A stretch of 64,000 nucleotides of DNA, taken from NCBI RefSeq assembly GCF_029227915.1, contig NC_079878.1, positions 1,550,001 to 1,614,000 of the forward strand, in the 5' to 3' direction. The translations under genes and the position numbers were made by a program. The notes beneath the pieces are model-generated. The model was not told the origin of the DNA, searched no databases, and was given only the letters and a program-made list of their open reading frames with translations. The DNA is from Hydractinia symbiolongicarpus. Its lineage: Eukaryota > Cnidaria > Hydrozoa > Anthoathecata > Hydractiniidae. Position 1 is the stretch's first letter. Each line of letters begins with the position of its first letter. Shown piece by piece: positions 32,271 through 41,908 of this stretch.

Positions 32271-33119
32271 AATGCCTTCGTCAGAAGATGACCTTTTAAA
32301 AGATCATTTTTGGCAGTGGCTAACAATATATATCATAGTCCACATTCTTTATGATGAAACAATTAAGCGTATTTCCTTTTTGAGACAACATTAAATTTAT
32401 AAAAGAAATTTTTTTACCAAGGTGTAAAATTAACAGAAAATTATTAAGAATTCAGCAATTAAAAAAAAAAAAAAATGAACACACCACTTTGCCTGTCACA
32501 GACACAGCGTATATAAGAAAATTTTTTTGTTGTCACACTGCCTACACATTTTGATACTGCTTTTGCTGAAAGAATAAGGGATTCACACATTACGTAATCA
32601 ATTTTTCGCCTAATTTCTCCTCCCCCCATGTAATCAGTTGTAATCATTTGGTTGACCCCTCCCAGAATTACGTCGTCATCCATTTAAGCCCCCTCCCCCC
32701 TAAAAAACAAAAAAAACCATAAAAAAATTACGAATATTTATAGTTGCGCCGCTCCGAAGGGGCGCACATTTAGTGGACCGCGGGTATATTGTGTTTGTTT
32801 TGTGTATGGAGAAGTTTTTTTCTTACTCTCAACTTCGCGGGGGACTTCGCCTCGAACATCCAACCTAGGTTTGATATAACACAACCTGTGTGTTTGGTAC
32901 CATCAAGACAAAAAAAACACTGATCGAGCAAAACTTATCTTGTCTCGGTTTCCTTGTTGTCTCTAAAGATTTGACTGCCATAAAAAATGTTAATCGAGAT
33001 TCTTTTGTTATGTTAATTTGAGGCTTTGTAATATTGTCTGTAATATTAATATTGTCGTTTAATGTGCTTAAATGAGGCTGCATGTGAATTTATCTTCAAG
33101 AAAATATTTGTTTTTGTTT
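32271..33119. other. Gene-free stretch with C-rich repeat F
   Basis: At 32573-32700 there is a block with ACATTACGTAATCAA, CTCCCCCCATGTAATCA, GTTGACCCCTCCC and CCCCCTCCCCCC that matches the same-strand block at 35715-35821. An A16 run lies at 32460-32475. No gene. Confidence 0.5.
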
Positions 33120-33817
33120 GTCCACAGTCAGGGAAATCCTCTTAATTAAGCTGTACAGCTTAATTGGGTTGTCAGCTTAATTAGGATGTATCATGCAGCT
33201 TAATTAGGTGACATACATCTAAATTAGGAGGTAGAAAAAGTTTTTCCCCGATTTCTTGAAAAATGTAAATTTTAGCAGAATCACCGCTGCAGCTCTTTCA
33301 TCATCAGTTTGACCACTTCGTTATAAAAAAAAAATGGTATCTCCAGAACCCCGGGTTTAAAAGATATGGATAAAGAATGCTAGAAATCGCAAGTCCGGCG
33401 TCAAATAACGCGCTGGTCATGTAGTTTCATTTTAACTTTCTCGAATTCATAATGGCAGCAACTCAAGTCCGGTGTAAATTGAAACAACGGTTCATCGTAG
33501 CGATAGTCTATTTAAGCTGTACTGCATCCTAGATAGGATGCACGTCACATGATACAGCCTATTTAAGCGGACATTTTTAAAACTTCAAATTTAGCGGATC
33601 TCCGGGGTGCTACGAAATAACTAATGTATAGGAGATGTTTATATGCACGTAAATATTGGATTTATTGAGTTAGATAGATGCTAAAATTCAGTTAAATGTG
33701 TGTTTATGACGATCAAAGTTTTGTACATCTTAATTAGACTGTATGATACATCCTAATTAAGCTGACATCCAAATTAAGCTGTACAGCTTAATTAAGAGGA
33801 TTTCCCTGACTGGTCCA
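33120..33817. mobile_element. MITE with about 68-bp TIRs and iterated TTAATTA words
   Basis: The element is 33125-33812. Ends CAGTCAGGGAAATCCTCTTA and the exact complement are followed by about 50 more near-identical bases per side. GTCCA is duplicated at 33120-33124 and 33813-33817. Both arms repeat AGCTTAATTA or CTAATTAAGCT many times. There is no transposase. A 5-bp duplication with CAGT termini does not settle the superfamily. Confidence 0.85.
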
Positions 33818-35239
33818 CGTTGTTGCCAAACTTGTTAACAGTAAGTAAGTAGAAGGATTACTTATATCTTATATGAAATTAAACTCAGAACGGTTTATGG
33901 CGTTAATTTAAAGTCAATCAAGAACAGAAGATTCCGTGTATGGCCATGACTAAAACTGCTTACATTTTGTTGGTCTTTCCTTCCCGATGGTCTGGCTTGT
34001 CGTAATAGCTTTACTTATGTAGCTAGGGAGCTAAATACTTATTTTTAAATTCTTGCATTTTATTAGGTAATAGTCGTAAAACTACTCTTACTTGTACTAC
34101 AGCTATCAAGCTAGAACTGCACAAAATAGTGCTTTCATTAGACTCCCGTTTTTTCAAAAGTCGCAAGCAACAAAAAACTTTTATCCTGCCCTATGTAATT
34201 TTATCAACGAGGGTGCTGGTATGCCACATACATCGTAAAAAGTACAGGCGTTTTGGGCGAGTAAAATAACTTCTAAAGGAACCTTTGTGGGGCTACTATC
34301 AGGTGTATATATAAAAAGATATTTGTTGAATCATGAATCATCAAGTTGAACTGATAAATTAATCAACAACATAACATAATTAGCCGTTGGAGTACAACTA
34401 GACGCTACCCACAGTAGGTTACAGGTTTCTTTGTTTTCTTACTTTTTCACGTTTTTTCTTGAAATTATAATATGATGTTGTTGATTTATTAAATCTGACA
34501 AATTTATTAATTCGAAAACAATGACCAATCAATTTCCTCGATAATAAACAATCAAATTTGTATATATATGTCAATAAATCGATTTCGACAAAATAAGTCC
34601 TGTATTGTCCACAGGTTTGAAAATCTTGTATCGCCTGCTTAATTTTTCTTGTTTAACCAGCTTGACTAAATTTATATAAATATTTATATAGTATACCTTT
34701 TGTGCATCACATGGCATTGATTTGTATCTTTTTAATAAATTCTAACTTTAAATAAGAGAAGTAGACAATAATTAAACATGTTATCAAACCATGCACCATC
34801 AGCATTTTCGAAAAATCTTTAACGAGTTATTATATATATTCGAATCGTGAAGTTCATACATAGCAATCCTGTATCCTGGAATTTTCAGAATTTTTCAGAT
34901 CGAGATCAGTTATAAAAATATCCAGTTAAAGTTTTAATTATTGTTTTAAAATATATACTATATATATGTAAAAAAAATATTTTTTATTTTTTATCTATAA
35001 AGTTGTATTTTACGTTAATTACAATAATAATTGGGAATTAGGATACTTTTGATGTGTTTATATACCCCATTGTTCTCCGTTTTTAAAGTCTATTTCAAAT
35101 TTCAGAATCTTTCAGGCTAATGATGGAAATCTTCAAGTCGCAGGGCTTTTTATTTAAAAATTTTCCCCCAGGCAATAAGCTTATTCACAAGCCTCTATCC
35201 AATTCCGTACTGCATTTCTTGTTATCATATTCGTTATCA
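33818..35239. other. Gene-free stretch
   Basis: AT-rich with short (TA)n tracts near 34560 and 34950-34970. No supported gene or RNA. Confidence 0.45.
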
Positions 35240-35500
35240 CGCAGAACTAAAATTTTTGGTGGAGAATGTTTCAGCAGAAAAACTTTCGGACACAATTTGT
35301 TATTTCAGCACAAGAATTTTCGGAGATTTGTTAAGTAAAAAATGTATGCGTAAGTCTTTTGAACGAATTTTAACCAAAATTCAAAAGCAATGTTTACGTG
35401 TTTAATCAAGATCTAAGAAAGAGTCTTCAGGATCCAACTTTATAGATAGAGCCTTAGCCAAATGTGAAAATAACGAAAATAATAAGTTCTAATACCACCA
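35240..35500. repeat. Dispersed repeat C, copy 2 (inverted)
   Basis: Reverse-complement counterpart of 26695-27135. The plus frame at 35120-35338 lies partly in it and is not counted as coding. Confidence 0.75.
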
Positions 35501-36926
35501 TTTTCCATTTTAATTTTCATTCTTGTTCTAAATGTAAATGTTTTAAATCATTATTAGCAATTCGGGGCGCATTAGTGGTAACTATGGCTAGTTTTACATT
35601 TTACCTTTATAATTTACATGCAACATATAGAATATGGTGAATGCAAACGCTTTAGATAGTTGATATTTTTCCCACTCATAATAGAATTTGCTGTTAAATT
35701 TTTTTGATTTGCTTATGTCATCAACCTACTTGACCCCTCCCCCTCCCCCATAATCAAGCGTAAGCAATTTCGATGACCCCCCTCCCCTTACTTGATTACG
35801 TAATAAGTGAACGCTCCCTAACAATACCAATCCTTTTTGGGGAAATTGTAGATGCAACGTTTCTTGAATGACAGTGTATAATGATGAGCCTGCTCAGCAG
35901 TTTTTAGAAAATCTTGAAAATACAGCTTTAATGATCTTATCAAAAACAGTTTAAGTAGAAAAAGGTCTGAGATTAGTGTAAACAGATCTTGATAATGTCT
36001 ACTTCGTGCAGAACCTTTCGTATGGTCAAGAACTTTTGCGGAGCTTGTTCACATTCGCGAATAATTCTTTTTATATGCGATAATATCAATAGGTGTTTAT
36101 TCAATTATTTATTTATTTACTCCAAGATAGGTGTTTTATGTTAATGCCATCGCGCTTTCAGAAAATATTTTAATCGCATGTACTTGTTGAATGAAAGATT
36201 AAATATAAATTTCAACTTATTAAGCGCTCCTCCCCACGCGGTTTTTATAGTTAACGTTTCTTTTGCTTCCCTGCTTGCATAATTTGAAGGTAACAAAATC
36301 TGCATAAATAAACTTTTTAACTTTTCCATTTCCTCTGTCTCCCTATTGACTCTGTGTTCTATTAATCAAAGTAAGTAAAAAGGGAGGATTTTTTACCCCT
36401 TCAATGTTTACAACTATGGAGAGTACTTTTCTGATTTGAAAGGAACTAAAAAGATTGAAGCTATTTCTAACGGTTTGCGGGAGGTAAATGAGCTGAATGA
36501 AATAGACTATTTTTGCTTTACAAAGCTCGTAAGACTTTTTCAGCCTTCAGGTACGAGATCATATAGACGTTATTTGAATTCTGTTTTGTTTGCAAGGTAA
36601 TATGAAAAGGGAATTTAAAATGTAGTTTTTAATTTCATCACAAACATCAGGTTTCTTATTTATATTTTTTATCTCTACTTTTTTATCTTGTAAACCCTTA
36701 TTATTTTTTTTTTGTTTTTCACAAAGAAAGTTCTTTTATATTCGAGTTTGCATAATTTCTCAAATTTTGAGTTTATCCTGGGGGGCGGGAACAAGGTTGG
36801 TAAAACGCAGTAAAAACACAAGGTTGAAGCCAGTTTTTTTAGTTCTTATAAGAAAAACTGTGTGATGTTCAGTTTTTTTCACTGCTTGAGGTTGTAATAT
36901 TCTAACTGTGAATACACCTTCTTCTA
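35501..36926. other. Upstream region of the hydratase gene
   Basis: It has the C-rich repeat F block at 35715-35821, ending TTACGTAATAAGTGAACGCT. At about 36400-36600 there is an open plus frame containing YFSDLKGTKKIEAISNGLRE, of unknown nature. Just before the hydratase is an acceptor-like CACCTTCTTCTAG at 36914-36926, so a 5' UTR exon may lie somewhere in this stretch. Confidence 0.4.
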
Positions 36927-36935
36927 GTGATCATT

Positions 36936-37781
36936 ATGGCACACGAGGGATACACCACATTTAAAGTAAATGTGAACGAAGGCGTTGCTTGGGTGACGTT
37001 TGATTTCCCACCTGTCAATGTGCAAGGGATGCCCATGTTGAAAGATCTGGATAGTCTATCATCGAAACTCGAAAAAGACGGGAGCGTCAAGGTTGTAGTC
37101 TTCCAATCTGCACATCCAGATATATTTGTATGTCATGCAGATATTGATATGCTGTGCGATCTTAAAGCTGAGGAAGTGAAGAAAGACAAAGAATCATTGC
37201 TTTACTTACAGAAAGTCTTACATCGTGTTTCTACTTTACCACAAGCAACCATAGCGAAAGTTGAAGGTATGGCTCGAGGTGGAGGTCACGAGTTTATGTT
37301 GGCATGTGATATGAGGTTTGCCGCGCGTGGGAAAGCTGTCTTTATGCAAATGGAAGTAGGCATGGGTATTGTACCTTGTGGTGGTGGAACCCAAAGATTG
37401 GCTCGTCAAGTGGGGTTGGGAAGAGCTTTGGAAATAGTATTGGGTGCGCATGACTTTGATGCTGACATTGCAGAAAAGTATGGAACAATTAATCGAGCTT
37501 TGAATGCAGACGAGATTGGTCCTTTTGTTGAAGAGTTAGCAAACCGAATTGCAAAGTTTCCAGCTGCATCAATCACTGCATGCAAGCGGTGTGTTTACGC
37601 AGCAGTCGACACAACTATAGAGGAAGGTCTCGTTGAGGAGGTGTACCAATTGGGACAAGCTTTAGCACGTACTCCTGCGACGAAACGATTTGCGTATGGC
37701 AAAGAGCAGGGAATACAAAATGACCTAGAAACCCAAAAAAATTGGGACAAAGGGGTTATGGATATTCAAGGTATTCAATAA
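36936..37781 (+). CDS. Enoyl-CoA hydratase/isomerase family protein (crotonase fold)
   Basis: 281 aa in one uninterrupted frame. I chose ATG at 36936 because the GTG at 36927 lies immediately after a probable splice acceptor (TTCTAG at 36921-36926). The crotonase signature is clear: VEGMARGGGHEFMLACDMRF holds the oxyanion glycines and the first catalytic Glu. QMEVGMGIVP then GGGTQRLARQVG holds the second Glu and the conserved GGTQRL. Earlier, FVCHADIDML stands where AGADI is usual. It would hydrate trans-2-enoyl-CoA or isomerise enoyl-CoA in beta-oxidation. Length is normal for the family. No mitochondrial leader or C-terminal SKL-type signal is seen, so location is open. The frame is visibly richer in G and C than its flanks and has no coding intron, which would fit transfer from a bacterium or a retrocopy. 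It faces the acyl-CoA oxidase tail to tail. Confidence 0.9.
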   Translation: MAHEGYTTFKVNVNEGVAWVTFDFPPVNVQGMPMLKDLDSLSSKLEKDGSVKVVVFQSAHPDIFVCHADIDMLCDLKAEEVKKDKESLLYLQKVLHRVSTLPQATIAKVEGMARGGGHEFMLACDMRFAARGKAVFMQMEVGMGIVPCGGGTQRLARQVGLGRALEIVLGAHDFDADIAEKYGTINRALNADEIGPFVEELANRIAKFPAASITACKRCVYAAVDTTIEEGLVEEVYQLGQALARTPATKRFAYGKEQGIQNDLETQKNWDKGVMDIQGIQ

Positions 37782-37899
37782 TTGCGCGGTTTTTAATATC
37801 ACAACTATTTGATATATATCTGCTGGATAAGTTGCATACTACACGTATAAGCATGTACAAATTATCATTCCATGTTCACACACACTTTAGTATACCTTC

Positions 37900-37905
37900 A
37901 ATAAA
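37900..37905 (+). promoter_or_regulatory. Poly(A) signal of the hydratase gene
   Basis: AATAAATAAAT about 120 bases after the stop codon. Confidence 0.6.
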
Positions 37906-37929
37906 TAAATAACTGAATAATACTCCGTG

Positions 37930-39104
37930 TTCTAACTTGTTTTAAACTTCTTGGCGCAAGTGCATAGCTGCAGTTAGGTAGATGGCGATTTTCAATTACT
38001 AATGGTAACAAATTGATTTGAAAACCATCTTGTTTCTTTCTACTCCACAGAGTTTACATTGATGATCTTGTATACAACTGAATTATCGAAAACAGTGAGG
38101 TTTTTTTAACTTGTGTAGAAATAGGAATTTCTGCAGTAGAAACCACTTCTTTAAAAGAGTCCTTGATATGACACAAGTTTGCCAATTCTGATTGATTTGA
38201 TGTTAATTTTTCTTAAACTAACATCTTTAGTCTTTAGTCGGAAGTATTTTCACAGATTATTAATACTTTTTGAATTGGAAGAGAAATTTGCCACAGTCCA
38301 CCTCGATTTAAATGAGAAATCAAATTATTTCTTTCTTCCCCCTTACTTGCTTCCATAACTGCTATTGCTTGTTGGTATTCCAGACTCTTCCAATTTTTTG
38401 AACTTTTTAAATTTCTGCGAAGTTTGTGTAAAATATATCCCCAATGTACTGGAGTCCTCCTATTTCCTATATAAACACCGTTTGAAAATCCTTTAAAGTT
38501 TGCCGATCTTCCAAACCAGTGTCTTTTTCTAATAACTATGGTAAGATGTAATATGTTAAGCTACTTTAATTTTTCCTCCTAGCCAGATATTATAGGTAGG
38601 ATGTTATAGCTAGCCTATGCACACTGAAATGATGAGCTGTCCAGCTATGTATGGTTATTTTTGTCACATTTCCTTGCTTATATCCTTTTACTTTTGCATT
38701 CAGCTGCATTTTTTGTTAACCCAGTAGTAATCACAAATTTTTTTTCGCCATTTTCGATCTTTACCAAGTTTTATAATTAGCCTATTTGACAAGTTAATTT
38801 GAAAAATAACAAGAAGCCCTGGGGGCTCTAAGAATTTCCGCTCGCTACCAAAATATTTGATGACAACCTGCTAATTCGTTGTGTTATCGTGCCAAACATT
38901 CGAAGAGGTTTGGTGCTTGAAGCTCTGAAGATAAAACACACAAGTGACATTACATCTTACAACAAACGCAAACAAAACGAAACGTGTCATAATAAACTCA
39001 CACTTTAAAAGAAATTGCGAACAAAAATTATAGCCTATCATTCATGGTTGAAAGTCTTCCGATTGAAACGTTTATGGTCTTAAACGGTATTTAGTTGACA
39101 AAAA
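37930..39104. other. Gene-free stretch
   Basis: Between the hydratase 3' end and the satellite. No gene or repeat family is recognised. Confidence 0.45.
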
Positions 39105-40144
39105 AAACAAAATTTTGATGCCACCATCATGTTCAGCATACTTTTTTTGTTATCTGTGCCAAATTTTGTCGAAAATAAAGTAGTTTAAATTTTTGGACCA
39201 ATTTTGGCCTAAAATGATATTTAAAGTGCCCAAAAATCGAAATTTTGATGTCACCATCATGTTCAGCATATTTTTTTTGTGATCTGTGCGAAATTTTGTC
39301 GAAAATAAAGTAATTTTAATTTTTGGACCAATTTTTGCCTAAAATGACATTTAGGTGGCCAGAAATCGAAATTTTGATGTCACCATCATGTTCAGCATAC
39401 TTTTTTTGTTATCTGTGCCAAATTTTGTCGAAAATAAAGTAGTTTAAATTTTTGGACCAATTTTGGCATAAAATGATATTTAAGGTGGCCAAAAATCGAA
39501 ATTTTGATGTCACCATCATGTTCAGCATACTTTTTTCTTAACTGTGCCAAATATTGTGGAAAATAAAGTAGTTTTAATTTTTGGACCAATTTTGGCCTAA
39601 AATGACATTTAAGGTGGCAAAAAATCGAAATTTTGATGTCACCATCATGTTCAGCATACTTTTTTTGTTAACTGTGCCAAATTTTGTCGAAAATAAAGTA
39701 GTTTAAATTTTTGGATTAATTTTGGCATAAAATGATATTTAAGGTGGCCAAAAATCGAAATTTTGATGTCACCATCATGTTCAGCATACTTTTTTGTTAA
39801 CTGTGCCAAATATTGTGGAAAATAAAGTAGTTTTAATTTTTGGACCAATTTTGGCCTAAAATGACATTTAAGGTGGCAAAAAATCGACATTTTGATGTCA
39901 CCATCATGTTCAGCATACTTTTTTTGTTAACTGTGCCAAATTTTGTGGAAAATAAAGTAGTTTTAATTTTTGGACCAATTTTGGCCTAAAATGATATTTA
40001 AGGTGGCCAAAAATCGAAATTTTGATGTCACCATCATGTTCAGCATACTTTTTTGTTAACTGTGCCAAATATTGTGGAAAATCAAGTAGTTTTAATTTTT
40101 GGACCAATTTTGGCCTAGAATGACATTTAAGGTGGCAAAAAATC
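39105..40144. repeat. Satellite: eight 129/130-bp monomers in an alternating pattern
   Basis: The word CACCATCATG recurs at 39122, 39252, 39381, 39511, 39640, 39770, 39899 and 40029, spacings 130, 129, 130, 129, 130, 129, 130. From the third monomer on, two versions mostly alternate: TTTGTCGAAAATAAAGTAGT with GATATTTAAGGTGGCC, and TATTGTGGAAAATAAAG with GACATTTAAGGTGGCA. The basic unit has therefore become a roughly 259-bp dimer. The minus-strand frames that run through it only translate the repeat. Confidence 0.92.
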
Positions 40145-40646
40145 AGAGGAACGTGAAATCCCAGGGTCGATTTTTTCTCAAAAAATGCTCCAAAAGAAAA
40201 AACGACGGTTTTAAAGAATTTCCTACGCCTTCGGGCGCGGAAATTCAATAAAAATAAACAAACGTATGTGCATCACTTCGCCGGAAAATTAAGTGTCTAA
40301 ACTACTGACCTCGTTTTCATGTTAACGTGTGCGCAAGTGCGTCAAACTTTTCAATAAACTCCATTAAACTAGCGAGTTTGATGAAAATTTTGACACATTT
40401 GAGTTGAACCATCAAACACGATTTTTTCGAAAAAATGAGAAAAGAAGAAAAAAATTGAGTTTGATGAAGTTTGTTCGTGATCAAACTTTTCATCAAACAA
40501 ATAACCGCGATGAGTGCAAAAAACATCAACAGTGGAGGGTCTTTCGAACGTTTCGAACATTTTCAACATTCGAATACTGCTTTTGATAGTCCATAACAAA
40601 ACACAAATGCTCATTCGGTCATTCGTTGAACGTTGAACAAGACAAA

Positions 40647-40856
40647 ATGGCAACGTTAGAAGGTGAAACGGAGATCAAAAATGGCAATTTGTTTGCCAAC
40701 AAAAAGAAAGAGAAGAAGAAAACGGCTGCTAAAAACAAAAAAGAACTAAAGCTAAAGGTTGATGATAAAGCCAAGGCTTTTAGTTCCTTTACAATGTATC
40801 CCTTTTCATTTCTTCGTTTTATCCAGCTGCGTGTTTTTCCTCGATGTGGCTTTTGA
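40647..40856 (+). pseudogene. Lys-rich N-terminal stub within the Harbinger derivative
   Basis: ATG at 40647 opens 69 codons starting MATLEGETEIKNGNLFANKK followed by a Lys-rich run. The reading becomes the antisense of the transposase stub from about 40770. It may be the start of the second (Myb/SANT-like) protein of a two-gene Harbinger element. That identity is inferred from context only. Confidence 0.35.
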
Positions 40857-40912
40857 TCATCAGAATCCATAAGCTCACTTAATACCAGACGTTTCGCCAT
40901 ATCAGTCGCCAT
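40770..40912 (-). pseudogene. PIF/Harbinger transposase N-terminal stub
   Basis: ATG at 40912 starts MATDMAKRLVLSELMDSDDQ, followed by KPHRGKTRSWIKRRNEKGY and KELK. The RGKTR-x-WIKRR-x-EKGY pattern is the leader that precedes the helical region of many animal Harbinger transposases. The DDE domain is entirely missing, so no activity remains. Confidence 0.55.
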
Positions 40913-41045
40913 TTTGAAATTTTGTAAATAAATAGGCCTTCAATCATTTCGAATGTTTTGATAAAACGTCTTTGACGAATTATACGCAGTTTGATAAAAT
41001 TTTCATCAAACAGTTTGATGAACAGTGACGCATTTGCACCCGTCT

Positions 41046-41144
41046 TTAGCATGTTTATTCCGGCCGTGGATTTTTCGAAATAAAAATGAATACCAGTAAA
41101 TGACTTGATTCGAACGTTTGTTGGAAAAGCTTAACGGAGTGTTC
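41046..41144. other. Spacer with a partial hairpin element
   Basis: CCGGCCGTGGATTTTTCG at about 41062-41079 is half of the CCGTGGATTTTTCCACGG hairpin. Confidence 0.4.
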
Positions 41145-41225
41145 AATTCAGGTACCGCAAGTAACATTGTGGTATAAACGGGACGGGTAATCGCGTGAGT
41201 TTTCCACGGGTACTGCCTAGTTTGT
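41145..41225. mobile_element. Hairpin element family, copy 2
   Basis: GGTACCGCAAGTAACATTG, GTATAAACGGGACGGGT and TTTTCCACGGGTACTGCCTA parallel copy 3 at 43108. The left arm of the stem is decayed. Confidence 0.5.
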
Positions 41226-41829
41226 TATAGGTTCTTCGTATATACTTTACATTGTTAGAATTTAACAAATATTTCAAATAATTAGTCATCAAAAAGGGAT
41301 ACTTTTGTAGAATTTTGTGTTTCCACAGGTGCCTAATATTTTTATCGACTGAATATGTATACCAACGGTTTCGAGTCCACATTTTTTTCACCGACTATCG
41401 ACAAGCAACCACATTATTGACAACAAACAGTCATAGGGGTGGCGTAAAGAAATATTTCGTGGTTAAACAACATATAATTATGAAAATAATTACAGAAATA
41501 GCATAAATTTACATACAAATTAACTGATTAATTTATTCAACTGCCTGTGTGTAGGGTTATTGTAGTTAGAAGAAAAGGAAGTTTTTGAGCCAGTATGTTT
41601 TTCAAAAAGTCATAAAAGTATTTCTTTCACAAAGACAAATTACTTTTTGATTATGCGTATTGTGTTATTTTAAAATACACTCTATTAGTGGAAAAAATAG
41701 GATATAAGAAAGAGAATGCTTGGCTTCTGCCAAATAATTACCACCAAATGCAAGAAGAAAGAATCAAAAAAGAAATTACAAATTTGATTTAAAGGTTTAA
41801 CCGCTGCTTTTGTAAAAGTAAGGCTCTGT
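41226..41829. other. Downstream flank of the oxidase gene
   Basis: It contains TTTTAAAATACACTCTATTA at about 41669-41688, and the same block recurs about 167 bases on at 41838-41857. No gene. Confidence 0.45.
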
Positions 41830-41835
41830 TTTATT
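41830..41835 (-). promoter_or_regulatory. Poly(A) signal of the acyl-CoA oxidase gene
   Basis: AATAAAAC on the minus strand about 75 bases past the stop codon. Confidence 0.55.
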
Positions 41836-41908
41836 ATTTTAAAATACACTCTATTATTGGGAAAAAATAGGCAGGCTAAGTCAAATCAGGCTCCACAGCA
41901 TACGAAAT

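Larger units (their letters stand above)
40325..41045. mobile_element. Non-autonomous PIF/Harbinger derivative
   Basis: Imperfect 20-bp inverted ends (left ACGTGTGCGCAAGTGCGTCA at 40325, right TGACGCATTTGCACCCGTCT ending 41045) are flanked by TTA at 40322-40324 and 41046-41048. Subterminal GTTTGATGAA words recur on both sides. Inside are two facing N-terminal coding stubs (40647-40856 plus and 40912-40770 minus), one of which looks like a Harbinger transposase start. Confidence 0.65.

Noticed and set aside
32573-35821. A single 3.2 kb transposon with TTACGTAATCAA ends
   Set aside because: The two C-rich blocks are in the same orientation rather than inverted, so they are better read as two copies of one dispersed repeat.
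36400-36600. Upstream coding exon of the hydratase
   Set aside because: The frame is open for about 65 codons but shows no crotonase motif, ends in a stop, and the crotonase domain is complete without it.
39392-40248. Three long minus-strand open frames with internally repeated peptides
   Set aside because: They are read-throughs of the 129/130-bp satellite; the frame changes from unit to unit and there is no start or splice support.
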